From NCBI RefSeq assembly GCF_003054175.1, contig NZ_QBKN01000015.1, positions 56,209 to 120,208 on the forward strand: a stretch of 64,000 nucleotides of DNA. The letters run 5' to 3'. The position numbers were made by a program, and so were the translations under genes. Below the pieces are notes generated by a model, which was not told where the DNA came from, did not search any database, and saw nothing but the letters and a program-made list of their open reading frames with translations. Below are positions 55,083 to 63,603 of the stretch, piece by piece (the stretch's first letter is position 1; each line of letters opens with the position of its first letter). The stretch is from Allosediminivita pacifica. GTDB lineage: Bacteria; Pseudomonadota; Alphaproteobacteria; Rhodobacterales; Rhodobacteraceae.

Positions 55083-55415
55083 GTGCGCCTGATGGTCTGG
55101 CGCCTCGGCGCGGTCGTGCATGCCGTAGTCGCGGAGCACATGCGCGACCCGCAGCCGGTAGTCGGTGAAGACCCCCTCGCGGCCCTCGGACTGCGCCGCG
55201 CGGTGTTCCGAGAACCTGCGCCATTGGGCGACGCCCTCTTCGTCGCGCCAGAAGGAGATCGAGAGCATCCGGGCGGGATCGGAAAGGCTCTGGAACCGCT
55301 CGACGGAGATGAAGCCGTCGATATGGGCCAGGTGCGGTTTCAGCTCGGCCGCGATGTCGAGATAGCGGTCGCGCTGCCCCGGGGCGGGCGTGACGTCGAA
55401 GATGATGGCGATCAT
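55065..55415 (-). CDS. ABM-domain (antibiotic biosynthesis monooxygenase-like) protein
   Basis: Dimeric ferredoxin-like fold protein of 116 residues. N-terminal IAIIFDVTPAPGQRDRYLDI, then HIDGFISVERFQSLSDPARM and SISFWRDEEGVAQWRRFSEH, typical of ABM-domain proteins related to heme-degrading or quinol monooxygenases. The C-terminal tail (HVPGDS) is encoded by the end of repeat A copy 2 and is probably non-native. The reaction is unknown. Confidence 0.85.
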   Translation of the reverse strand: MIAIIFDVTPAPGQRDRYLDIAAELKPHLAHIDGFISVERFQSLSDPARMLSISFWRDEEGVAQWRRFSEHRAAQSEGREGVFTDYRLRVAHVLRDYGMHDRAEAPDHQAHVPGDS

Positions 55416-55515
55416 GCGGCGGTCCCTTCTGCCGGAAGCCTGCGTCTCAGGCCGTCAGTGGAGTGGTTTCCCTGCCGCACTGCAAAGCCCGCGGGAGTTT
55501 GGCTCGAGAAGGGAA

Positions 55516-55572
55516 GGGGGCTCTGCCCCCGGCCCTGCGGGCCTCCCCCGAGGTATTTGGGGCGAAAAGAAG
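55516..55572 (+). repeat. Double-hairpin intergenic repeat B, copy 2
   Basis: Hairpin 1 GGGGGC-TCT-GCCCCC as in the other copies; hairpin 2 is GGCCC-TGC-GGGCC, a different stem sequence that still pairs. The tail is GTATTTGGGGCGAAAAGAAG. A partial tail-like stretch (GGGAGTTTGGCTCGAGAAGG) lies just upstream at 55493-55512. Located downstream of the dnaX stop. Confidence 0.78.
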
Positions 55573-55601
55573 CGCCGGGACCGCGCCGATGGAGGCGCGG
55601 G

Positions 55602-57356
55602 TCATTCGTCCTCGAAGGGGTCCCATTCATCCTCGACCTCGGGGAGCGCTTCCTCCTGCGCGGCCTGGGCGGCCTCCTGCGCGGTGCGGATATGGGCGAT
55701 CTCGGCGCCGGGGAAGGCGCGCAGGGCGGCCTGCACGAGCGGGTGCTCGGAGGCCTGGTTCTTGAGCGCGATCTCGGCGGCGTTGCGCTGTTCGTCGATG
55801 GTGGGCGTGTCGCAATCGTTGACGAGGATCACCGCCCAGCGGTTGCCGGTCCAGCGCTGGAGCGCCGCGCCGAGGCGTTGGGAGAGGTCGGGGCTCGCCT
55901 CCTCCGTCGGTGTGAACTCGATGCGGCCGGGCTGGTAGGCGGCGAGGCGCAGGCAGGTCTCTACTTCGCGCAGCAGGACCATGTCGCGGTTGACGCGGAT
56001 CAGTTCCGTGACGTGCTCGAAGCTGGGGTAGCGGGCGAGCGCGGTCTCGGCAGCCTGCGCCGGCTGGGCGCTGCCGTGGTATGCCGAGGGGCCTGAGGGC
56101 GCGGCATGGGTGGGCGCTGGGGCGCCCTGCGCCTGGGTGTAGCCGCCGGCGTCCTGCGGGGCGCCACCGGGGCCGGGCGGCGGTGCGGGCGGCGGGGGCG
56201 TGTCGCGCAGCTTGCGCACCAGATCCTCGGGCGAGGGCAGTTCGGCCACGTGGGTGAGGCGGATCACGGCCATCTCGGCGGCCATCATGGAGTTGGGCGC
56301 GTGGGCGACCTCCTCGATGGCCTTGAGCAGCATCTGCCACATGCGGGTGAGCGGGCGCATCCCGAGCCCGTCGGCAAAGGCCTGGCCGCGTGTGCGTTCG
56401 TCGGGGCCGATGGTGGGGTCTTCGGCGGCGTCGGGAGTGATCTTGACCACCGAGATCCAGTGCGTGAGCTCGGCCAGGTCGCGCAGCACGGCGAGCGGGT
56501 CGGCGCCGTCGGCGTATTGGGTCGAGAGCTCGGTCAGCGCTCCGGCGGCGTCGCCGCGCATGATGCGCTCGAAAAGATCCATGATGCGGCCGCGGTCGGC
56601 GAGGCCCAGCATGGCGCGGACCTGTTCGGCGGTGGTTTCCCCCGCGCCGTGGCTGATGGCCTGGTCGAGCAGCGAGGTGGCATCGCGGGCCGAGCCCTCG
56701 GCGGCGCGGGTGATGAGGGCAAGCGCGTCGTCGTTGATCTCGGCGCCCTCGCGGTCGGCGATGCGGCGCAGCAGGTCGATCATGACCTCGGGCTCGATCC
56801 GGCGGAGGTCGAACCGCTGACAGCGCGAGAGGACGGTGACGGGCACCTTGCGGATCTCGGTCGTGGCGAAGATGAACTTCACGTGGGCGGGCGGTTCCTC
56901 GAGCGTCTTGAGCAGCGCGTTGAACGCGCTGGTCGAGAGCATGTGCACCTCGTCGATGATGTAGATCTTGTAACGCGCCGAGGCCGCCCGGTAGTGCACG
57001 CTGTCGATGATCTCGCGGATGTCGTTGACGGAGGTGTTGGAGGCCGCGTCCATTTCCAGCACGTCGACGTGGCGGCCTTCCATGATGGCCTTGCAGTGTT
57101 CGCAGACGCCGCAGGGATCGGTGGTGGGACCGCCTTCGCCGTCGGGTCCGATGCAGTTCATGCCCTTGGCGATGATGCGCGCGGTGGTGGTCTTCCCGGT
57201 GCCGCGGATGCCGGTCATGATGAAGGCCTGCGCGATGCGGTCGGCCTTGAAGGCGTTGCGCAGGGTGCGCACCATGGCGTCCTGTCCGACGAGGTCGGCG
57301 AAGGTCTCGGGCCGGTACTTGCGGGCGAGCACCTGGTAGGCGGGGCTGTCGGTCAT
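55602..57356 (-). CDS. dnaX: DNA polymerase III subunit gamma/tau
   Basis: Clamp-loader ATPase of 584 residues. Walker A (GIRGTGKTT, 49-57), zinc module C68, C82, C85, C88 (PCGVCEHC), Walker B-type IYIIDEVHMLS, SRC-type sensor LSRCQRFDLRR. A Pro/Ala-rich linker (~380-440) is followed by the tau C-terminal domain ending EVEDEWDPFEDE. The usual ybaB-recR partners are ~20 kb away. Whether a shorter gamma form is produced was not determined. Confidence 0.97.
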   Translation of the reverse strand: MTDSPAYQVLARKYRPETFADLVGQDAMVRTLRNAFKADRIAQAFIMTGIRGTGKTTTARIIAKGMNCIGPDGEGGPTTDPCGVCEHCKAIMEGRHVDVLEMDAASNTSVNDIREIIDSVHYRAASARYKIYIIDEVHMLSTSAFNALLKTLEEPPAHVKFIFATTEIRKVPVTVLSRCQRFDLRRIEPEVMIDLLRRIADREGAEINDDALALITRAAEGSARDATSLLDQAISHGAGETTAEQVRAMLGLADRGRIMDLFERIMRGDAAGALTELSTQYADGADPLAVLRDLAELTHWISVVKITPDAAEDPTIGPDERTRGQAFADGLGMRPLTRMWQMLLKAIEEVAHAPNSMMAAEMAVIRLTHVAELPSPEDLVRKLRDTPPPPAPPPGPGGAPQDAGGYTQAQGAPAPTHAAPSGPSAYHGSAQPAQAAETALARYPSFEHVTELIRVNRDMVLLREVETCLRLAAYQPGRIEFTPTEEASPDLSQRLGAALQRWTGNRWAVILVNDCDTPTIDEQRNAAEIALKNQASEHPLVQAALRAFPGAEIAHIRTAQEAAQAAQEEALPEVEDEWDPFEDE

Positions 57357-57628
57357 GGCACTCCTCGGGAAACGCGCCCCAAGCTAAGCCCTTCGGGCGG
57401 TAGAATCCACACCCCGCGATGCGCTTGTCATGGGCGGCCTGGTCGGGCGGCGTGACGTGTGTGGCGTTGGTGGTCGGCGCCGCTTGGGTGGCGGGCGTCG
57501 GAAGGGAGGCGCTGCTGTCGGTGCGGTGGGCCGGACTGCCCGCCGCGTGGCAGGCGCGCTCGAATCGCCTTCCTCACCCTGCGTCATCGTGTATTCTTCC
57601 CCGCGTGTCATTGCCCCCGGAGGGAGTC

Positions 57629-58201
57629 TTGGTTTCGGTTCGCAGTTTCGCCCGGCCCGCGGCGGGCGCCCGGACGATCCCCATTCATGCGCTTTCCGCC
57701 GGCGGCGGTACGCTTGCCCTGTCGCCCATGCCCGGGTCGGGCGGCGACTATCGGGGCGATCTTGAGCATATCGCGGCCTGGGCGCCGGCCTTCGTCGTCA
57801 CGCTGGTCACGCAGGCCGAGCTTGCGGTGGCCGGGATCGCCGACCTGGGGCAGGACCTGCGCGACAAAGGCACGCGCTGGCTGCACCTGCCGCTGGCGGA
57901 CATGGGTGTACCGGACGAGGGCTTTCTGGCGCGCTGGTCCGAGGCGAGCACGAGCGTGCGCCGGGCCCTGCTGGGCGGCGGCCGGGTGCTTGTCCATTGC
58001 AGGGCCGGCTGCGGCCGGTCGGGCATGGTCGTCCTGCGCCTGATGATCGAGGCGGGCGAAGCGCCCGACGAGGCGCTGGAGCGGCTGCGGGCGGTGCGGC
58101 CCTGCGCGGTGGAGACCGAGGCCCAGATGCGCTGGGCGCTTGCCGCGCCGCGGGCGCCGGCGCGCTTCCTGCGTCACCGCGATGGCGGGGCCGTTACCTA
58201 A
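57629..58201 (+). CDS. Protein tyrosine/dual-specificity phosphatase-like protein
   Basis: Cys-based phosphatase of 190 residues. The catalytic P-loop is VHCRAGCGRSG (C124, HCx5R), with a candidate general-acid Asp in LPLADMGVPDE. The start was set at TTG 57629 because GGAGGGA precedes it by 4 nt; a GTG at 57605 is possible. It stands between dnaX (divergent, 272 bp with no other feature seen) and phoX (same strand, 102 bp). Phosphoprotein or phospholipid substrates are both possible. Confidence 0.85.
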   Translation: MVSVRSFARPAAGARTIPIHALSAGGGTLALSPMPGSGGDYRGDLEHIAAWAPAFVVTLVTQAELAVAGIADLGQDLRDKGTRWLHLPLADMGVPDEGFLARWSEASTSVRRALLGGGRVLVHCRAGCGRSGMVVLRLMIEAGEAPDEALERLRAVRPCAVETEAQMRWALAAPRAPARFLRHRDGGAVT

Positions 58202-58219
58202 TCGTCATCGAACTGTCAC
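58202..58219 (+). promoter_or_regulatory. Pho box upstream of phoX
   Basis: TCGTCAT-CGAA-CTGTCAC: two 7-mers in an 11-nt repeat, one mismatch from the PhoB consensus CTGTCAT-N4-CTGTCAC. It lies 84 nt upstream of the phoX ATG and directly after the preceding gene, suggesting PhoB-dependent induction under phosphate limitation. Confidence 0.8.
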
Positions 58220-58303
58220 CGGGCTGCAAGCCTGGCGTGGGAGGGCGTCGCCCAAGCGGCCGTCGCGCCGTGCCTTTCCAGCTTGTTTGCCAGGGGAACC
58301 GTC

Positions 58304-60184
58304 ATGGATATCAAGAAAACCGTGGACCTGTCGTGGGACGACTTCGATGAGCTGCGCGATCCGCGCCCGGCCGAGAACGACTTTGACCGGGTGGTCGAGC
58401 GCGCCATGTCGCGGCGCGGCTTCCTGTCCCGCGCGCTGGTCTTCGGCTCCGGCGCCGCGGTCTTTGGCTCCGGCGTTCTAGGCTCGGCCACCTCGGCGCG
58501 GGCGCAGGCGGCGGCCTTCGATTTCGAGCCGATCGGGATCGCGACCGACTTCGATATCCATGTGCCCGCCGGCTACCAGTGGAAGCCGCTGGTGCGCTGG
58601 GGCGATGCGCTGTTTTCCGAGGCCGACGGCGCCTATTCCGCCGAGACCGGGGTGCCGGTCGACATGTCGGACAAGGTCTTCGGCGAGAACACCGACGGCA
58701 TGGAGACCTTCGAGGTCGATGGCCGCACGGTGCTGGCCATCAATTCCGAATACGTGAACCCGAAGATCAACCTGCCGGAGGCCTCGGAAGGTATGCCGCA
58801 GAGCGAAGAAGAGGTTCGCCTGCTGAAGAACATGCAGGGTGTGACGGTTCTGGAAGTCGCCGACAGCGGCAATGGCTATGAGGTGGTGGTCGACAGCCCC
58901 TTCAACCGCCGCATCACCCACGAGACGCAGATGACCATGGACGGTCCGGCCGCGGGGTCCGATCTGGTCAAGACGAATGCCGACCCCGATGGCATGTCGT
59001 CCATCGGCACCATGAACAACTGCGGGTCGGGCAAAACGCTCTGGGGCACCTACCTGACCTGCGAAGAGAACTTCAACGGCTACTTCGGCGCCACCGGCGA
59101 CTACGAGGAGACCGATGGCATCAAGCGCTACGGCATCGGCGCCGAGGGCCGTTATGCCTACGAGAAGTTCGATCCGCGCTACGACCTGAGCCAGGAGCCG
59201 AACGAGCCCAACCGCCACGGCTGGGTGACCGAGATCGATCCGTCGGATGCCTCGAGCGTGCCGGTCAAGCACACGGCGCTGGGCCGCTTCAAGCACGAGA
59301 ACGCCGAGATGGTGCAGGCCGAGGACGGCCGGATCGTGGTCTACATGGGCGACGACGAGCGCGGCGAGTTCATGTACAAGTACGTCTCGAACGGCACCTG
59401 GGCCGAGGGCGAACCCACCGAGGGGCTGCTGTCGGACGGCACGCTCTACGTGGCAAAGTTCAACGACGACCAGACCGGCGAATGGCTGCCGCTGACGCCC
59501 GAGACCACGGGCATGGAGATGGCCGAGATGCTGGTCTTTGCCCGCATGGCCGGCTCGAAGGTGGGGGCGACAACGATGGACCGCCCCGAATGGATCGCGG
59601 CCAACCCGCTGCGGTGCGAGGCCTACTGCGCGCTGACCAACAACAAGAACCGCGGGATCAAGCCCAATGCCGGCGGCGACGAGACTCCTGTGGGCGGACC
59701 CAATCCGCGCGAGGCCAACAACTACGGCCAGATCGTGCGCTGGTGGCCCACGGGCGAGGATCACGGTGCCGAGACGTTCACCTGGGATCTCTACGTCATG
59801 GCGGGCAACCCCGAGGTGCACGAGGGCATGATGGGCGGGTCTGCCAATGTCACGCCGGGCAACATGTTCAACTCGCCCGACGGCATGGCCTTTGACACCA
59901 AGGGCATGCTCTGGATCCAGACCGATGGCGACGACGACAACGAGGGCGACTTTGCCGGCATGGGCAACAACCAGATGCTGGTGGGCAACCCCGAGACCGG
60001 CGAGATCGCCCGCTTCCTGACCGCGCCGAACGGCGCCGAGGTCACGGGCCTGACCTGGTCGCCCGACCGCAAGGTGGCCTTCGTCGGCATCCAGCACCCG
60101 GGCGGGTCCTGGCCCGACGGGGAAGGCAAGCCGCGGTCTTCGGTGATCTCGGTCTGGCGGGAGGATGGCGAAGCCCTGGGCTGA
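58304..60184 (+). CDS. phoX: PhoX-family alkaline phosphatase (Tat-exported)
   Basis: PhoX/DUF839 calcium-iron-type phosphatase of 626 residues releasing phosphate from organic esters in the periplasm or outside. Tat signal S36-R-R-G-F-L41 followed by a hydrophobic stretch ending SARAQ. Family segments include TWGTYLTCEENFNGYFG-like LWGTYLTCEENFNGYFG, GRFKHENAEM, YMGDDERGEFMYKYV and NSPDGMAFDTKGMLWIQTDG. ATG 58304. A Pho box lies upstream. PhoX is the common phosphatase of marine bacteria. Confidence 0.95.
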   Translation: MDIKKTVDLSWDDFDELRDPRPAENDFDRVVERAMSRRGFLSRALVFGSGAAVFGSGVLGSATSARAQAAAFDFEPIGIATDFDIHVPAGYQWKPLVRWGDALFSEADGAYSAETGVPVDMSDKVFGENTDGMETFEVDGRTVLAINSEYVNPKINLPEASEGMPQSEEEVRLLKNMQGVTVLEVADSGNGYEVVVDSPFNRRITHETQMTMDGPAAGSDLVKTNADPDGMSSIGTMNNCGSGKTLWGTYLTCEENFNGYFGATGDYEETDGIKRYGIGAEGRYAYEKFDPRYDLSQEPNEPNRHGWVTEIDPSDASSVPVKHTALGRFKHENAEMVQAEDGRIVVYMGDDERGEFMYKYVSNGTWAEGEPTEGLLSDGTLYVAKFNDDQTGEWLPLTPETTGMEMAEMLVFARMAGSKVGATTMDRPEWIAANPLRCEAYCALTNNKNRGIKPNAGGDETPVGGPNPREANNYGQIVRWWPTGEDHGAETFTWDLYVMAGNPEVHEGMMGGSANVTPGNMFNSPDGMAFDTKGMLWIQTDGDDDNEGDFAGMGNNQMLVGNPETGEIARFLTAPNGAEVTGLTWSPDRKVAFVGIQHPGGSWPDGEGKPRSSVISVWREDGEALG

Positions 60185-60211
60185 TACCCACCTGAGCAAC
60201 GTACTGATGGA

Positions 60212-60235
60212 CGGCGCCGTGGCAACGCGGCGCCG
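60212..60235. terminator. Possible hairpin terminator after phoX
   Basis: An 8-bp perfect stem CGGCGCCG / CGGCGCCG with an 8-nt loop lies 27 nt after the phoX stop. No T-run follows, so termination is uncertain. Confidence 0.35.
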
Positions 60236-60312
60236 CTCCGCTTTGAAGCGGTGTCGAGTGCTGTGGACGCGCGTGCGGCGTCTTTGCGTCTCTGTCGGAA
60301 TGTGGGGGAGGT

Positions 60313-60406
60313 GAGAGACTGGACAGCGACCCAGGCGGAAATCGTTGCGGCTGCTTCCTTCCGGACCTGACCGGGTTGGCGAAGCGCCTGCCCGCGCCAG
60401 CCTCTC
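60313..60406 (-). ncRNA. ffs: Signal recognition particle RNA (small bacterial type)
   Basis: The minus strand contains the SRP core GGTCAGGTCCGGAAGGAAGC with its GGAA tetraloop region. The ends pair as GAGAGGCTGG with CCAGTCTCTC, giving a ~94-nt hairpin RNA. It binds Ffh and targets membrane proteins. Ends are set by the terminal stem and may differ by a few bases. Confidence 0.95.
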
Positions 60407-60498
60407 GAAACGTCACATAGGAGAGATGGGCGCGCTGTGCAACAGGTGGGTTGGGTCTGTTTTGGTGCGTCGCTCCCTCACACCGACCCCCTCCCTGG

Positions 60499-60521
60499 CC
60501 CTCCCCCTGACAGGGGGAGGG
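60499..60521. repeat. Perfect 23-bp palindrome
   Basis: Two 11-bp arms (CCCTCCCCCTG and its complement) around a single A, in the 287 bp between ffs and the RNA methyltransferase gene. Too tight to fold as an RNA hairpin without opening a few pairs. It lies ~90 bp upstream of ffs, outside its likely core promoter. Role unknown. Confidence 0.6.
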
Positions 60522-60582
60522 GACGCCCGTTGCGATGTTGCCCACTTGGCGGCTCTGCGGAGGCCAGCTTGTGGGCGATGCC

Positions 60583-60642
60583 GGGGGCTCTGCCCCCGCG
60601 GCCTGCGGCCGCTCCCCCGGGAGTATTTGTGCCAAGAAGAAG
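60583..60642 (+). repeat. Double-hairpin intergenic repeat B, copy 3
   Basis: Hairpin 1 GGGGGC-TCT-GCCCCC, hairpin 2 GCGGCC-TGC-GGCCGC, then CTCCCCCGGGAGTATTTGTG and tail AAGAAGAAG, nearly identical to copy 1. It ends 51 nt before the RNA methyltransferase ATG. With the palindrome at 60499 it fills most of the intergenic space. Confidence 0.8.
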
Positions 60643-60693
60643 CCCGGGCCGGCGGCTCTTTCGCCGGGCATGGCGCGGCTGTATGGGGAGGGG

Positions 60694-61794
60694 ATGGAGA
60701 CATTCGAGATATTCCTGGCCTGCGTGCCGGGGCTGGAGCCGGTGCTGGCGGAAGAGGCGGCGGCGCTGGGGCTTTCCGGGCCCGTGGTGACGCCCGGGGG
60801 TGTGACCGTGCAGGGCGGTTGGGACGCGGTGCGGCGGGCGAACCTTTGCCTGCGGGGCGCCTCGCGGGTGCTGGTGCGGTTCGATACGTTCCGGGCGATG
60901 CACCTGTCGCAGCTCGACAAGCGGGCGCGCAAGGTGGACTGGGCGTCGGTGCTACGCGCCGACGTGCCGGTGCGGGTCGAGGTCTCGTGCAAACGGTCGA
61001 AGATCTACCACCAGGGCGCGGCGAAGCAGCGGATCGAGACGGCGATCGCCGAGGAGCTGGGCGCGGAAATTTCGGCCGAGGCGGAAATCCGGGTCATGGC
61101 CCGGATCGAGGACAACGCGGTGACGCTGAGCCTCGACACCTCGGGGGCGCCCCTGCACCGGCGGGGGCACAAGCTTGCCATCGGCAAGGCACCCCTGCGC
61201 GAGACGCTGGCGGCGCTGTTCCTGCGGCAGATGGGCTACGACGGGGCCGAGCCGGTTGTGGACCCCATGTGCGGGTCGGGAACGATCCCGATCGAGGCGG
61301 CGGAATGGGCCGCGGGGCTGGTGCCGGGGCGGTCGCGGAGCTTTGCCTTCGAGCAGATGGCCGGGGCCGAGCCGGCGGCGCTGGAGGCCCTGCGCGGGGC
61401 CGTGCCGCGCGAGCTGCCCTTCGCCTTCTATGGCTATGACCGGGACCAGGGCGCGGTGCGGAGCGCGGCGCAGAACGCCGAGCGGGCCGGCGTGGATCAT
61501 CTCGTGCGGTTCGCCTGCCAGCCTGTGAGCGAACTGGCGCCGCCCGAGGGGCCGGCGGGGATCGTGCTGGTCAATCCGCCCTACGGGGCGCGCATCGGCA
61601 AGTCGAAGCTGCTCTATGCGCTCTACGGATCGCTGGGACAGGTGCTGAAGGCGCGGTTCCGGGGCTGGCGCGTGGGGGTCGTGACCTCCGATCAGGGGCT
61701 GGCGCGGGCGACGGGCCTGCCCTTCAAGGCGCCGGGACCTGTCGTGCCGCACGGGCCACTGAAGATCCGGCTCTACCGCACCGGGGTGCTCTGA
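60694..61794 (+). CDS. THUMP-domain class I SAM-dependent RNA methyltransferase (RlmL-N/YpsC-like)
   Basis: RNA methyltransferase of 366 residues. N-terminal ferredoxin-like and THUMP domains (FLACVPGLEPVLAEEAAALG to ~150) bind RNA. The methyltransferase domain carries DPMCGSGTIPIEAA (motif I) and VNPPYGARIG, the NPPY motif of N2-guanine methyltransferases. ATG 60694 lies just after GGGGAGGGG. Probably acts on 23S rRNA like the N-terminal half of RlmL; the exact guanine cannot be read from the sequence. Confidence 0.92.
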   Translation: METFEIFLACVPGLEPVLAEEAAALGLSGPVVTPGGVTVQGGWDAVRRANLCLRGASRVLVRFDTFRAMHLSQLDKRARKVDWASVLRADVPVRVEVSCKRSKIYHQGAAKQRIETAIAEELGAEISAEAEIRVMARIEDNAVTLSLDTSGAPLHRRGHKLAIGKAPLRETLAALFLRQMGYDGAEPVVDPMCGSGTIPIEAAEWAAGLVPGRSRSFAFEQMAGAEPAALEALRGAVPRELPFAFYGYDRDQGAVRSAAQNAERAGVDHLVRFACQPVSELAPPEGPAGIVLVNPPYGARIGKSKLLYALYGSLGQVLKARFRGWRVGVVTSDQGLARATGLPFKAPGPVVPHGPLKIRLYRTGVL

Positions 61795-61870
61795 GGGGCG
61801 CGGGGAGCTCTGTTTCCGGACGACTGGTGATTGGCGGGGGCAGGTCTCAGGACCTTGTCGCGTGCCACGC

Positions 61871-61898
61871 GTTGCGTGCAAATAGTTGCGTGCAATTA
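61871..61898 (+). repeat. Tandem 14-bp direct repeat upstream of msrP
   Basis: GTTGCGTGCAAATA is followed at once by GTTGCGTGCAATTA, 13 of 14 bases the same. It lies ~127 bp upstream of msrP, a usual place for an activator or repressor site. Binding protein unknown. The rest of the 230-bp gap shows only the msrP ribosome site. Confidence 0.5.
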
Positions 61899-62024
61899 GA
61901 TGTACGAGCGCGTGCGCGAGGGCGTGTTTCAGCCCCGGCACATCAACGTGACGATACGTGGTTTGGGAAACGGCGGTGCCGGGGCTAGTTTCAATGGCAG
62001 GACACATGTCAAGGAAGGCGCATC

Positions 62025-62951
62025 ATGGCCCGTCGCTGGATCAACGATCTTACCCCCGAGCGCGCCACGCCCGAGGCGGCCTGGCTGAACCGCCGGCAGC
62101 TGCTGGCCGCGCTGGGCGCCGGGGCCGCGGCGGTGGGGGCGGGCGGCCCCGTGCTTGCGCAGGGCGCGGAGCTGGAGCCCACTTCGTTCGAGGACATCAC
62201 CAATTACTGCAACTACTACGAGTTCGGGACCGGCAAGGGCGATCCGGCCGAGAATGCCCACATGCTGACGACGGAGCCCTGGTCGGTGAAGATCGATGGT
62301 CTGGTGGAGCGGCCGGGCGACTATGGCCTGCAGGAGATCCTCTCGGAGATGACCGTGGAGGACCGGCTCTACCGGTTCCGCTGCGTGGAGGCCTGGTCGA
62401 TGGTCATCCCCTGGAACGGCTTTGAGCTGGCCGACCTGCTGGAGATGGCGGGCGTCATGCCCGAGGCGCGATACGTGGCCTTTGAGACGGTGCTGCGCCC
62501 CGACGAGATGCCGGGCACGCGGCGCAACGTGCTCGACTGGCCCTACGTGGAGGGGCTGCGATTGGACGAGGCCATGCACCCGCTGGCGATCATGGCGACG
62601 GGGCTCTACGGCAAGCCTCTGCCCAACCAGAACGGCGCGCCGATCCGGCTGGTGGTGCCGTGGAAATACGGGTTCAAGTCGATCAAGTCGGTGGTGCGCA
62701 TCACCCTGACGGAGGAGGAGCCGCCCACGAGCTGGAACAAGGCGAACCCGCGCGAGTACGGCTTCTATTCCAACGTGAACCCGCAGGTGAGCCATCCGCG
62801 CTGGTCACAGGCCGAGGAACGGGTGATCGGATCGGGGGGCGAGGGCATCTTCGGGCGGCTCAGCGTGGAGCGACAGCCAACGCGCATGTTCAACGGCTAT
62901 GACGAGGTGGCCGCGCTCTACGAGGGTATGGATCTTTCGGAGTACTTCTGA
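62025..62951 (+). CDS. msrP: Protein-methionine-sulfoxide reductase catalytic subunit MsrP
   Basis: Periplasmic molybdopterin enzyme of 308 residues (YedY family) repairing oxidised methionines. Tat signal N22-R-R-Q-L-L27 with cleavage near VLAQG. The molybdenum ligand is C120 in YRFRCVEAWSM; the C-terminal VPWKYGFKSIKSVVRI and NPQVSHPRWSQA are typical. AAGGAAGG at 62012-62019 precedes the ATG. msrQ follows after 1 nt, so the pair forms the known MsrPQ system. Confidence 0.96.
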   Translation: MARRWINDLTPERATPEAAWLNRRQLLAALGAGAAAVGAGGPVLAQGAELEPTSFEDITNYCNYYEFGTGKGDPAENAHMLTTEPWSVKIDGLVERPGDYGLQEILSEMTVEDRLYRFRCVEAWSMVIPWNGFELADLLEMAGVMPEARYVAFETVLRPDEMPGTRRNVLDWPYVEGLRLDEAMHPLAIMATGLYGKPLPNQNGAPIRLVVPWKYGFKSIKSVVRITLTEEEPPTSWNKANPREYGFYSNVNPQVSHPRWSQAEERVIGSGGEGIFGRLSVERQPTRMFNGYDEVAALYEGMDLSEYF

Positions 62952-62952
62952 G

Positions 62953-63603
62953 ATGCGCGATCGCCTGAACCGCGCGGTGCGGCGCGTGCCGGGGTGGCTG
63001 ATCTACTTGGCCGGCTTCGGCTGGATGGGCTGGCTGTTCTTCCAGGGGGCTTCGGGCGCACTGGGGCCCGAACCGGTCGAGGCGCTGGAGCACGCCTATG
63101 GTTTGCTCGCGCTGCAGTTCTTGGTGGCGGGGCTCGCGGTGACGCCGCTGCGGCGCTGGGCGGGGATCAACCTTCTGCCGCTGCGCCGTCAGATCGGCAT
63201 GATGGCTTTCTGGTTCCTTTGCGGACACGTGGGCGTCTGGGCGCTGCTGGATCTGCAGAGCCTTTCGCGCGTCTGGGCCGAGATCGTGAAGCGCCCCTAT
63301 ATCACCATCGGCATGGCGGGGCTGCTGTGCCTGCTGCCGCTTGCAGCGACTTCGACCAACGCAGCCATCCGCAGGCTGGGCGGCGCGCGTTGGCGGCGGC
63401 TCCACCGGCTGGTCTACCCGGCGGTTGGGCTCGGCGCTCTGCACTACATCTGGCTGGCCAAGGGGGCGCAGCTCGAACCCTTCCTCTATGCCGCGGCGGT
63501 TGTGGGGCTGCTGGTGCTTCGGGCGATTCCGAAGCGCGCGGGCCGGCGTGGAGAGAGCGGCGACTCGGCGGGCGGCCGTTTCCGGGCCCTGAGCCGGGGG
63601 TGA
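62953..63603 (+). CDS. msrQ: Heme-binding membrane subunit MsrQ
   Basis: Inner-membrane cytochrome b-type partner of MsrP, 216 residues, about six helices. It passes electrons from the quinone pool or a flavin reductase to MsrP. Candidate heme histidines lie in LCGHVGVWALL, RLHRLVY and GALHYIWLAK. ATG 62953 follows the msrP stop by 1 nt. The last ~25 residues are polar and Arg/Gly-rich. Confidence 0.95.
   Translation: MRDRLNRAVRRVPGWLIYLAGFGWMGWLFFQGASGALGPEPVEALEHAYGLLALQFLVAGLAVTPLRRWAGINLLPLRRQIGMMAFWFLCGHVGVWALLDLQSLSRVWAEIVKRPYITIGMAGLLCLLPLAATSTNAAIRRLGGARWRRLHRLVYPAVGLGALHYIWLAKGAQLEPFLYAAAVVGLLVLRAIPKRAGRRGESGDSAGGRFRALSRG

Noticed and set aside
57419..57628. N-terminal extension of the phosphatase containing a hydrophobic stretch
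   Set aside because: The only good ribosome site lies at 57619-57625 before TTG 57629, and the extension does not resemble a signal peptide with a processing site.
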